From: Anaerolineales bacterium
GTDB taxonomy: Bacteria > Chloroflexota > Anaerolineae > Anaerolineales > Villigracilaceae
NCBI GenBank assembly: GCA_030834895.1
Contig: JAUQXA010000024.1
Span: 434,001 to 498,000 of the forward strand
Reading direction: 5' to 3'
DNA length: 64,000 nt
The notes under the pieces: generated by a model
The model's input: only the letters and a program-made list of their open reading frames with translations
The model's database searches: none
Told to the model about the DNA's origin: nothing
Part shown: in pieces, positions 16,120 through 24,900 of the stretch
How positions within the stretch are numbered: the first letter of the stretch is position 1
How the letters are laid out: each line of letters begins with the position of its first letter
Position numbers and translations under genes: made by a program

Positions 16120-17241
16120 ATGACACGCATCATCACATACTCCCTGAAAGCGGACGCTGCCAACTCCAATGGGTATTACCGCACGATTTCAGCCTTTGCG
16201 GACGCCTGGTTGGCACAGAACGGGCCGAAAGTGCACGATCTTGTGACCGGGTTCCGTGAGTATTGCCTGGATCATGGCGAGCCGGAACGTTCCGAAGCAG
16301 AATATCTCTTTGAACTGCTTGCATTGGGGGTGCTGCTCCGCGAGTATCGCGAGAAAGCCGGTCATATGCCGCGATGGGTGGAGGTTCTGATGCCCAGGCT
16401 GGTGGAATTTCAAGATCGGCAACCGTGGGCAGAGAGTAGTATCAAGACCTTGCGTGGTTTGCTGGGTCAGATCGCAAACCTGGTCCCTGGAAAAGAAAGG
16501 GGCGGCGATGCTCTGGGCAGTCTGGTCGCCTGGCTGGGGGCGAACGAAGAAACCGCCAAAGAGGCACGCTTCAAAGGGTGGCGCGAGTATTTTATTTCCA
16601 AAGGGGAGGCTTTCACACAGACCGCTATCTCACGCTGTCTCGAACTGGCCGATGAGTTTGCCGATTCCAGCCGGGAGGCTCTTGGGAAATACACCGAAAA
16701 TGTCGAACGCTTTCTAGTTGAGGAAGCTCCCAAGCTTCGTCGCCGCTACGATGCGCTCCTGCTCTCGCGCACGCGGCTGGATTATCACCTCGGCATGTTG
16801 GGCACTGAAATTCTCAACCGGGCTTATCGCCAGCGCTTCCTTGCAACCCGGCGCAAAATGGTGATCGTCCCGCCGTGCATGTGTGCCCCTGCGGAGGAAT
16901 GCAAGGCAGTCGAAACACCTTTTGGTGCCAAATGCCAGACCTGCACGCCAACCTGCCGCGTTAATCAGATCACGAAACTGGGCGAGAAGCACGGCTTCAG
17001 CGTAACCATGATCCCCGATGACGTGAAGATTTTCAACTCGGGACAAGCAGCCGAAAGTATCGGACTGGTCGGCGTTTCATGCGTCCTCACCAACTGGAAC
17101 GGCGGTTGGGAGACTGGGGCTCTGGGCATCCCGGCACAGGGTTTATTGCTCGATTACGTGGGCTGCAGAATCCACTGGGATAAGGAGGGATTCCCAACGG
17201 ATACGAACCTGAAAAAGCTGCAAGAAATATTGAGAATATGA
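16120..17241 (+). CDS. DUF116 family protein
   Basis: The C-terminal half is characteristic of DUF116: PPCMCAPAEECKAVETPFG, AKCQTCTPTCRVNQITKLGE, then GVSCVLTNWNGGWETGALGI and GLLLDYVGCRIHWDKEGFPT. The conserved cysteines suggest a metal or iron-sulfur site. The N-terminal ~230 residues are helical. The family is usually cytoplasmic or membrane-associated and of unknown function. The start is uncertain: ATG 16120 has GTGAGGTC upstream and is preferred; TTG 16042 would overlap the preceding lipoprotein gene by 11 bases. The 3' end overlaps the beginning of a broken DUF559 fragment. Confidence 0.85.
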   Translation: MTRIITYSLKADAANSNGYYRTISAFADAWLAQNGPKVHDLVTGFREYCLDHGEPERSEAEYLFELLALGVLLREYREKAGHMPRWVEVLMPRLVEFQDRQPWAESSIKTLRGLLGQIANLVPGKERGGDALGSLVAWLGANEETAKEARFKGWREYFISKGEAFTQTAISRCLELADEFADSSREALGKYTENVERFLVEEAPKLRRRYDALLLSRTRLDYHLGMLGTEILNRAYRQRFLATRRKMVIVPPCMCAPAEECKAVETPFGAKCQTCTPTCRVNQITKLGEKHGFSVTMIPDDVKIFNSGQAAESIGLVGVSCVLTNWNGGWETGALGIPAQGLLLDYVGCRIHWDKEGFPTDTNLKKLQEILRI

Positions 17242-17362
17242 CGAGGAGAGAACGAAATACCCCGAATCGCAAGGTTTCAAAATCATTCGTTTTTGGAAAA
17301 ACGAAGTGACAGGCAATATCGAGGGAGTTATACTTGGCGTCGTGAATGCGCTGGTGGAGTAA
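17234..17362 (+). pseudogene. 3' fragment of a second DUF559 gene
   Basis: In the frame of 17234 the DNA reads EYDEERTKYPESQGFKIIRF, WKNEVTGNIEGVILG and VVNALVE-stop, closely matching the last 43 residues of the DUF559 protein at 6015-6374 (EYDKERTKYLESQGYKVIRF and so on). The rest of the gene, including the putative active site, is missing because the DUF116 gene abuts it. This is a clear remnant of gene replacement or deletion. Confidence 0.85.
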
Positions 17363-17447
17363 ATATTGTACTGCGACGAACAGCACTGCGTCGCTGTTTA
17401 CCTGGATGATAAAAAATTATCAAAACACCCGGAGATGAGACAATCCT

Positions 17448-19394
17448 ATGGAACAAGACTTCTTCAAACTCGGAGTTCAGGCGGCCAACGCCGGAGATTA
17501 CCAAAAGGCACAAGCATGTTTCATTCGAGTCGTCCAAGCCAACCCAAAGTCTGAAAAAGGTTGGTTGTATTTGGGGCATTGCCTGTCCGACTCGGAAAAA
17601 AGAATTGATTGTTACCAAAGGGTATTGAGAATCAATCCGTCCAACCAGGAAGCTCAACGGGTTTTGTCCGAGTTGAGTCAACTCAAGCATCCGCAGGAAG
17701 TAAATCAGAATCCTTACGAACGCCAACCCACGCCGGTCCGACCCACAGAGCAGCCGCGGCAAACGCCGCCAGTCCAGCCCGGTTATACGCGGGAAATGGA
17801 TCAGAATAGCTATGAGCGCCAACCGACGCCGGATCGATACACAGGGCAGGAGCGGCAAACACCCCCAGTCCAGACCGGTTATGCGCGGGAAGTGGATCAG
17901 AATCTTTACGACTACCAACCGACGCCGGATCGATACACAGAACAGGCGCAGCAAACGCCCCCGGCCCGCGCAGCAAAACCCCAAAAACGCCCTCCCAACA
18001 AAGTTGCGTTGATCCTCGGTTCCATTGGGGGACTGGTCGTATGCCTCGGCGTTGTTTGTTTTGCCATCACCAGGATGGGCCCCGCAACTCCGGCGCCTCC
18101 AGCCTCAACCTCAACACCACCCCTTCCCGTGCTCGATGCCGCTGCCTTGCCCACCCCAGCGACTTCCATGGGCGCCGGCAAAGCCTGTATCGGTTTTTGG
18201 GGACGAGGCGTGTCCTGTCTGGATGAAAACGGCTGGCAAACGTACAGCATCGACAATTCGGAACTGCCGGACGTTATCGTTCCGGCGGGTGCCTTCTGCC
18301 CGGATGGTCGCCTGGCGATTGCTCATACAAAAGGCTTCAGCCTGGTTCGTGATGGACAGTGGGAGCATCTCCCCAAGCTTGCAGAAGGATACGGCATCGC
18401 GAATGACCTGGCTTGTGATCGGGATGGTCGCCTCTGGACGGCACATTTCAGGGGTGTCAGCCGCTTTATGGATGGTGCCTGGCAAACCTTCGACATAAAC
18501 TTGCTGGCACCGGGTGAGAAGTTGACGGATGAGAATGTCCTCAGGATTTTTGCCGCGCCAGATGGCAGGATTTGGACACAGACCTTGCGCAGTGTGGCTA
18601 TGTTTGCCAACGAGAAATGGACGGTCTTTCAGCAGGGACAGGGTCTTCCCGCAGGCCCGTTAGCCCTGACATTGGACGCCGCCGGCCGTGCCTGGGTCTG
18701 GTATGGCGACGGAGTTGCAGTCTACGATAATGGAAGCTGGAAACAGTTCCAATCCACAACCCCCATTCCCCCCACATTGATCAGCCTGGATGCCCGTGGC
18801 TGGCTTTGGATGAGTTCTTCCACTCAAGGGGTGTCGTTTTTCGATGGCGGGAAATGGTCCAACCACAATCGCACAACCCAAAGCCTTTCAACCGACAAGG
18901 TTTCAGCGCTGACGACCGATACCCTGGGCCGGGTCTGGGTTGGCACCAAGTATGGGTTGTCCGTTTTCGACGGCTCCCAATGGCAGACCTACAGGATGGA
19001 TAATTCCGACCTCATGGATAATAAGGTGACATTTGTGTCGGTCGAGCGGGATGGTCCGACTCTGCCGCCGCTGGTCGACAAGGCGAAAGGCTCCATAACG
19101 GGAAGATTTCCTATGACAAGCTCCCTGATCGTAATTTGCACCGAACCCGTGGCGGAACAATTCTCCGGCGATACGCCATGCTTCGGCCAACCTTTTGTTC
19201 TTTCCACCGAGAGCTACATGGACGGTTCCTTTGTTTTCGAGAATGTTCCGCCTGGGTATTACTACATGTATGCCAAGACCGGCAACGATTGGGCGGGGTT
19301 GCTCGAGGATAATGGGTTTGACCTCCAACGAATCCTGGTCAAACCTGGAGAACAGTATGATCTTGGCTCGTTGGAAGTCACGGAGGGTGGATAA
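17448..19394 (+). CDS. TPR / Pro-rich repeat / membrane helix / Reg_prop beta-propeller protein
   Basis: 648 residues in five parts. (1) Residues 1-80, tetratricopeptide-like (LGVQAANAGDYQKAQACF, GWLYLGHCLSD). (2) About 85-170, three near-identical ~40-residue repeats with YERQPTPxRxTxQxRQTPPVQ. (3) One membrane helix at about 186-205. (4) About 235-540, tandem beta-propeller blades of the two-component-regulator (Reg_prop) type, each with DxxGRxWxxT and GVSxFxxGxWxxF. (5) A C-terminal carboxypeptidase-regulatory-like beta domain (GSFVFENVPPGYYYMYAKTG). The propeller should be outside and the TPR inside the cell. It could be a transmembrane sensor or adaptor; no kinase domain is present. Confidence 0.82.
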   Translation: MEQDFFKLGVQAANAGDYQKAQACFIRVVQANPKSEKGWLYLGHCLSDSEKRIDCYQRVLRINPSNQEAQRVLSELSQLKHPQEVNQNPYERQPTPVRPTEQPRQTPPVQPGYTREMDQNSYERQPTPDRYTGQERQTPPVQTGYAREVDQNLYDYQPTPDRYTEQAQQTPPARAAKPQKRPPNKVALILGSIGGLVVCLGVVCFAITRMGPATPAPPASTSTPPLPVLDAAALPTPATSMGAGKACIGFWGRGVSCLDENGWQTYSIDNSELPDVIVPAGAFCPDGRLAIAHTKGFSLVRDGQWEHLPKLAEGYGIANDLACDRDGRLWTAHFRGVSRFMDGAWQTFDINLLAPGEKLTDENVLRIFAAPDGRIWTQTLRSVAMFANEKWTVFQQGQGLPAGPLALTLDAAGRAWVWYGDGVAVYDNGSWKQFQSTTPIPPTLISLDARGWLWMSSSTQGVSFFDGGKWSNHNRTTQSLSTDKVSALTTDTLGRVWVGTKYGLSVFDGSQWQTYRMDNSDLMDNKVTFVSVERDGPTLPPLVDKAKGSITGRFPMTSSLIVICTEPVAEQFSGDTPCFGQPFVLSTESYMDGSFVFENVPPGYYYMYAKTGNDWAGLLEDNGFDLQRILVKPGEQYDLGSLEVTEGG

Positions 19395-19471
19395 TGACGC
19401 CTGTACCACAGCGGGGATGCCAGGCGGTTGTCTGCGTTAGGATTTGCTAAATAACATGGAAGTAAAAACGG

Positions 19472-19500
19472 CTTCGGGAATCCTGGGGATTTCCGAAGTC
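19472..19500 (+). terminator. Possible hairpin downstream of the propeller gene
   Basis: CTTCGGGAAT and ATTTCCGAAG can pair (9 of 10) around a CCTGGGG loop. No strong T-run follows, so termination is uncertain. Confidence 0.3.
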
Positions 19501-19513
19501 TGCGTTTAAAGAA

Positions 19514-19591
19514 TTACTCACTCTTCCCCTTCGACAACTTGATGACCACATCGGTGGGAAGGGGTCCCAATAGGGAAATCAACTCAAACCG
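19514..19591 (-). pseudogene. Possible C-terminal remnant of an unidentified protein
   Basis: On the minus strand, between two stops, the frame reads RFELISLLGPLPTDVVIKLS, then KGKSE-stop. The composition looks like a genuine protein end rather than noise, but no start or upstream part is present. Low confidence. Confidence 0.2.
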
Positions 19592-19604
19592 GCGTCAGGT
19601 GGGC

Positions 19605-19633
19605 TTGACAGGCATGCTACAATATTCTGGTAT
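19605..19633 (+). promoter_or_regulatory. Putative sigma-70 promoter of the radical SAM gene
   Basis: TTGACA at 19605-19610, a 17-base spacer, then TGGTAT at 19628-19633. The consensus -35 is strong and the -10 moderate. The gene starts 36 bases further on. Confidence 0.45.
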
Positions 19634-19669
19634 GCAATTGCTGCCAAATAACTGAATATGGAGACGAGA

Positions 19670-20683
19670 ATGAAACTTGAGGAGATCGGCTTTTATACCT
19701 TGAGTGACGAACGGGCAATGCATGCGAGCGAGACCTCTCCCATCTGGCGCGGGGAGGTCATCGTGACAGGGCGGTGCAACTTCGATTGCGTCTATTGCCG
19801 CAGGCTTCCCCCAAGGGATATGGACGAAAATCTGGCATTGACCGTAATCGAGCAGTGGCTTGGGGACGGGCTGAAAAACGTCCGCTTTTCGGGTGGCGAA
19901 CCGACCTTGTACAGGCATTTGCCTTTGCTTGTGCGCGGGTGTAGGGTGGGTGGCGTCGAACGGATTGGCATATCTTCCAACGGCGCATCGCCTCTCTACA
20001 TCTACGAGGGATTGATTCAGGATGGTGTAAACGATATCGCCATCTCTTTGGACGCCTGTTATTCTTCATTGGCTGACAACATTGCGCGCGTCAACGGCCA
20101 GTGGGAAAAAGTCACTGCAACCATTCGGAAGCTGTCGGGGATGACCTACGTGACCGCCAGTATCGTCCTCTCGAGTGAGAACGTCGGGCAGGCGAATGAG
20201 ATTGTTTCCTTGGCCAATGACCTGGGTGTCGCGGACATTCGCTTTGTCACCGCCTCACATGACGACGAATTGGCTTTGAAGATGCAGGATATTCCCTCTG
20301 CTTTTCTCGATCAATATCCAATGTTGCGGTATCGGGTTGAAAACCTTCGGGTTGGTCGCCGGATTCGCGGGCTGCGACCCACGGATTCGCACAAATGCTA
20401 TCTGGTGCTGGACGACAGTGTCATCGCCGGCAAGTGGCATTATCCATGCGGGGTCTATTTGCGGGAAGGCGGCCTGCCCATCGGGGAGGTTGGTCCTTGT
20501 ATGCGGCGTCAACGGGCCGAGTGGATGTTAGCCAAAGATATCCATACTGATGAAATTTGCCGGCAGTTTTGCTCCGACCTTTATGTGGATTACAACAATA
20601 AGTTTGAAGAGTTTATCCGTGAGCGAAACGATTGGACCCTGGCAGAATACCAGGGTCCAATCAAAGTCAACGATTTTGCATAA
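19670..20683 (+). CDS. Radical SAM protein, MoaA-like core, unknown product
   Basis: 337 residues. The iron-sulfur motif CNFDCVYC (C36, C40, C43) binds the 4Fe-4S cluster that cleaves S-adenosylmethionine. It is followed by the SAM-contact motif FSGGEPTLY and by strand motifs IGISSNG and IAISLDA of the TIM-barrel core. The C-terminal region has extra cysteines (HKCYLVLDD, YPCGVYL, GPCMRR, ICRQFC) that could hold an auxiliary cluster. The layout is closest to MoaA/SPASM-type enzymes. ATG 19670 is preferred because GGAGACGAG lies just before it; ATG 19658 is also possible. No precursor peptide or obvious partner is adjacent, so the substrate is open. Confidence 0.85.
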   Translation: MKLEEIGFYTLSDERAMHASETSPIWRGEVIVTGRCNFDCVYCRRLPPRDMDENLALTVIEQWLGDGLKNVRFSGGEPTLYRHLPLLVRGCRVGGVERIGISSNGASPLYIYEGLIQDGVNDIAISLDACYSSLADNIARVNGQWEKVTATIRKLSGMTYVTASIVLSSENVGQANEIVSLANDLGVADIRFVTASHDDELALKMQDIPSAFLDQYPMLRYRVENLRVGRRIRGLRPTDSHKCYLVLDDSVIAGKWHYPCGVYLREGGLPIGEVGPCMRRQRAEWMLAKDIHTDEICRQFCSDLYVDYNNKFEEFIRERNDWTLAEYQGPIKVNDFA

Positions 20684-20688
20684 AGGGC

Positions 20689-21171
20689 TTACTCTTTATC
20701 TGAATCTTCTCCCAGATCCACCTTGCGTTTGGTGTAACCATCGTAATCCGGGACAAGGCGATCATACTCGCCATCCATCAGCGGGGACGAGATCATGAAG
20801 TCCGCTGTGGCGCGGTTACAGGCGATGGGGATGTTCCACACCACCGCCATGCGCAGCAGAGCTTTTACATCGGGATCGTGAGGCTGGGGCTCCAGCGGGT
20901 CCCAGAAAAAGATGAGGAAATCGATCTCGTTCTCGACGATCTTCGCGCCGATCTGCTGGTCGCCGCCGAGCGGTCCGCTTTTGAGTCTTTCGATCTCGAA
21001 TCCCAATACCTCTTCCAAAATTTTTCCGGTTGTGCCGGTCGCAAATACCTGGTGATGTGCCAGCAGGTCACGGTTGAATTTTGCCCATTCCACCAAGTCC
21101 CGTTTGTGGTTGTCATGCGCCACCAGGGCGATCTTCTTGTCATGTTCCATTGGAATTTTCTTGTGTGTCAT
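20689..21171 (-). CDS. mgsA: Methylglyoxal synthase
   Basis: Converts dihydroxyacetone phosphate to methylglyoxal and phosphate, bypassing lower glycolysis when phosphate is short. The 160-residue chain has the whole family pattern: IALVAHDNHKRDLVEWAKFN, ATGTTGKILEE, LKSGPLGGDQQIGAKI, IDFLIFFWDPLEPQPHDPDV and NIPIACNRATADFMI, with the catalytic Asp in GGDQQ and WDPL. The start at 21171 has AAAAGGAGCAAACA upstream. It ends five bases from the convergent radical SAM gene. Confidence 0.95.
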   Translation of the reverse strand: MTHKKIPMEHDKKIALVAHDNHKRDLVEWAKFNRDLLAHHQVFATGTTGKILEEVLGFEIERLKSGPLGGDQQIGAKIVENEIDFLIFFWDPLEPQPHDPDVKALLRMAVVWNIPIACNRATADFMISSPLMDGEYDRLVPDYDGYTKRKVDLGEDSDKE

Positions 21172-21235
21172 TGTTTGCTCCTTTTTCTTAAACCTCTGTG
21201 CTCTTTGTGCTCTCCGTGGTAAATGCTTTTCTTGT

Positions 21236-21880
21236 TTATCCACCCAGTGCATACGCCGCAATCGAAAACGCATTCGCCACGTTGAACGAGCGCTTTTGTC
21301 CATGCATGGGGATGTGGAGGATGTGGTCGGCGAGGTCGAGCAGTTCGGGGTCAACGCCTGTCACTTCGCTGCCGGCGATCAGCACAATTTTATCTGCTTT
21401 TATCTTTTTGCCACTGGAAAGCGCAATCGACCTTTCGTCCTCTTCCAGCGCCAGGATTGTCCAGCCTTCCTTCTTCAATCCTTTCACCAGCTTAACCGCG
21501 TTGTGGTGGTGCGACCAGGTGACGTATTCCTCCGCGCCGAGGGATGTTTTTTGCACTGCATCCGCTTCGGGCGTGGGTGTGATGCCGCACAGGTAGGCAT
21601 GGCTGAATCCGAAGCCGTCCGCAGAGCGCAGGATCGAACCCACGTTCCAGGCCGAGCGGATGTTATCCAGCAACACCGCCTTCAGTTTTTTACTCCCCGC
21701 TCTTTTGCTTTCCACTCTCTCCTCGTTACTTCGTACCTCATCATTCATCACTTTCTTCAAGGCAACCTCTGTCTCTCCCAAACAATGCGGACAGCGTTTA
21801 CCGAAGGCGTGTCCCTCCGTCAGCGGATAGCGCAGACCACAGCTCAGGCAGACTCTAATCTCGAAGGACGACGCGGTCAT
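21236..21880 (-). CDS. SpoU/TrmH-family RNA methyltransferase with N-terminal zinc ribbon
   Basis: 214 residues. The N-terminal ribbon is CLSCGLRYPL and CPHCLGE. The SPOUT methyltransferase fold follows, with motif 1 DNIRSAWNVGSILRSADGFG, motif 2 IVLIAGSEVTGVDPELLDLAD and motif 3 IPMHGQKRSFNVANAFSIAAY, which form the knotted SAM site. The family 2'-O-methylates ribose in tRNA or rRNA; the target here is unknown. A -10-like TATAAT lies 7 bases before the ATG and no Shine-Dalgarno is visible, so the message may be leaderless. A second, unrelated-length SpoU enzyme is at 54972-55748. Confidence 0.9.
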   Translation of the reverse strand: MTASSFEIRVCLSCGLRYPLTEGHAFGKRCPHCLGETEVALKKVMNDEVRSNEERVESKRAGSKKLKAVLLDNIRSAWNVGSILRSADGFGFSHAYLCGITPTPEADAVQKTSLGAEEYVTWSHHHNAVKLVKGLKKEGWTILALEEDERSIALSSGKKIKADKIVLIAGSEVTGVDPELLDLADHILHIPMHGQKRSFNVANAFSIAAYALGG

Positions 21881-21971
21881 GAGTTCAATTATATTCGCTT
21901 ATGCTACAAAGTACCGCGTTTATCTTGAGGTGTTTCGTGATTTATCCAACAAGCGGTAAAATGAAATTATC
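21881..21971. promoter_or_regulatory. Divergent promoter region
   Basis: On the minus strand TATAAT (complement of 21888-21893) precedes the methyltransferase ATG by 7 bases. On the plus strand TAAAAT (21957-21962) precedes the ATG at 21972 by 9 bases. Neither has a clear ribosome site, and -35 matches are poor. Confidence 0.45.
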
Positions 21972-24900
21972 ATGCAATTAATGCATCAACTTGTTCCCGA
22001 ATTCATTTACGAAAAATATCGTGCCGCTAACATTTATGGGAGTTTTCAGGGCGCGGCCATCTTTGCCGACCTTTCGGGCTTCTCCACCATGACCGACGCG
22101 CTTTCCGTGCATGGCACACATGGCGCGGAAGTGCTGGCGGACATGATGCGGGTGGTTTTCGAGCCGCTGGTCAATGCGGTGTACGAGCAGGGCGGCTTTG
22201 TCATCGGCTATGCGGGCGACGCCTTCAACGCAGTCTTCCCTGTGGAGCGGGACGTTACTGAAACCATGCGGCGCTGCCTGGCGGCGGCCTGGGCGATGCA
22301 GGCACATTCCAAAGCCAACCCGCTGGTGGGCACACCCTACGGCGATTTTCACATCCGCATCAAGGTCGGCATTGGCTTTGGTGCAACCACCTGGCAGGTT
22401 TTCAAATCCATCAACGGCAAACGAGCCAGTTACTGGTTTCGCGGCGAGAGTTTGAACGGCGCAGTGGAAGGGGAGGAGTTAGCCCGCGCGGGTGAAGTGG
22501 TGGCCGACCCAATTTCGTACAACCTTTTACGTGAAGTGGTGGACGCCGAACCTGCCAGGGATTGCTTTTTGATCCGCAATATCCGCGTGGATTTGCCCGC
22601 GCCCCTGTCTCTTTCTCCGCCCCGGCCTGTGGGCGACCTCGTCGAGGTTTTCTTTGGCGAGGAGGTGACTCACCTGCCGATTGTGGGCGAGTTCCGTCAG
22701 GTGGTGAATCTCTTCGTGGACATCCCGGCCAACATTTCAGACAAGGCGCTCATCAAGCCGTTCATGGAGACGGTTTACCTGTTGCAGGAGCAATACGGCG
22801 GATTCTTTTTACGTCCCGACCTCGGCGACAAAGGCTTCAACCTGCTGATGTTTTGGGGCGCGCCGACGGCTCACGAAAATGACGTGGACCGCGCCTTGAA
22901 TTTCATCCTCGAGCTTTCGGCACGGACGGGTATCACCCTGCGGGCGGGGATTTCGTATCGGCTGGCGTATGCGGGGTTCATTGGTTCGAGTCAGCGCGAG
23001 GATTACACCGCCTATGGCTGGGGCGTGAATCTGGCGGCGCGGATGATGGAGCGCGCAGGCATAGGCGAATATTGGCTGGACGGCGAGACTGCCCGACGCG
23101 CCGGGAAGCATTTCAACCTCAAGACGCTTGGCGGGCAACAATTCAAAGGCTTCAAGCGCGAACAGGATATCTTTGTACTGGTTGGACGCAAAAATCTGGT
23201 CGAGACGGCCTACAAGGGACAATTGGTGGGACGCGCCCAGGAGCTTGAATCATTGTCCGCTTTTGTCGAGCCGCTCAAGCGTGGTCAGTTCGCGGGCGTG
23301 ATGGTTTTAAAGGGCGAGGCGGGCATCGGCAAGAGTCGGCTGATTCATTCCTTTCAATATTGCGAATATTTCAATGATTTTCCCGCACATTGGGCGGTTT
23401 GCCAGACGGATGAAATTCTGCGCCTGCCATTCAACCCGTTCACCGACTGGTTGAAGAAACGTTTCGAGTTGATCGATGGTCAGCCCGATGATGTGAACTT
23501 TATTCAGTTTTCACGCATCCTTAACCAGTTGATCGAGTCCACGCCAGACGCGGGGCTTGCCGCCGAGTTGTCCCGTACCAGTTCGGTGCTGGCGGCGCTG
23601 GTCAACCTCACCCAGACAGGCTCGTTATATGAAAGCCTCGATGCAAGAGGTCGTTACGAAAATACGTTAAGTGCGCTGAGCGCTCTCCTGCGCGCCGAAA
23701 GCCTGCAAAAACCGTTCATCCTTTTTCTGGAGGATACCCATTGGCTGGACGAAGACTCGCGCGCGTTCCTCTCCCATTTCGTGCAGACTTTGCTGGATGA
23801 GCCGGAGAAAAACCATCCCATTGCCATCATCGCCACCCAGCGTCCCGAAGGTGAATCCCCGTGGAAGGTGGATCAAATCCCCGCGTTGGAGATTCGTCTC
23901 GATAAACTCTCTTCGGAAAGTCTCTCCCAATTGGCGGCGGATATTTTATCCCATCCCATTTCGGATTCCCTGCTGGCTTTGCTCGAAGCCCGCGCAGATG
24001 GCAATCCTTTCTTTGCAGAGCAAATCCTGCGCTATCTTTGGGAGCAGGGCGCGCTGACCTTGGATGCGGATGGACAGTACTTTGCGAATGCGCAGGCGGA
24101 AACCTCCCTGCCGACCGATGTGCGTTCGGTGATGGTTGCCCGCCTCGACTGCCTGACCCTGCAAGTCAAGGAAATGGTGCAGACCGCCGCGGTGCTCGGG
24201 CGCGAATTCGAAGTCCGCGTGTTGGGGGAGATGCTGCGTTCGGACCAGGATTTTTCAAATCACATCGCACAGGCGGAAAACGCAAACATCTGGATCGCTT
24301 TGAACGAAATCGAATACATCTTCCGTCATGCCCTGTTGCGCGACGCGGCGTATTCCATGCAATTGCTGACGCGCCAGCGCGAACTGCACGGGCTGGCCGT
24401 CTCTGCCATGGAGGCGGTCTACCGCGACGATCTTGAGTCACATTACGGTGAACTGGCTTATCACGCCGAGAGGGCGGTCTTGCAGGAAAAGGCGCTTCAC
24501 TATCTGACTCTCGCGGGAAAACTTGTGCTCGGCGTTTACCAAAACCAGCGGGCAATCGATTATTTCACCCGCGCCCTGGCCTTTATCCCCGACGGAGATT
24601 TGCAGGCGAGGTTCGACGTCCTGATCGAACGCGCCGAGGCGTATCATCGGGTTAGCGAATTCGACGCCCAATCGCGCGACCTAGATGCGCTGGAGAAACT
24701 GGCAAACGAATTGAGACTTGACGAACTGATTGGGCGTGTGTTTTCCAAGCGGGCCCATTACTTCAATTCCCTTGGCGATTATCACAACACCATCCTGTTC
24801 GCTGAAAAGGCAAAACATCATTCTGAAATGGCGGGAGATAACGCCACATTGCTTGCTTCATATATGTTGATACAGATGGCGTTACTGCACACGGGACAAA

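Noticed and set aside
21074..21928. A 284-codon plus-strand frame across mgsA and the SpoU gene
   Set aside because: It runs antisense to two clearly recognised enzymes and encodes no recognisable domain.
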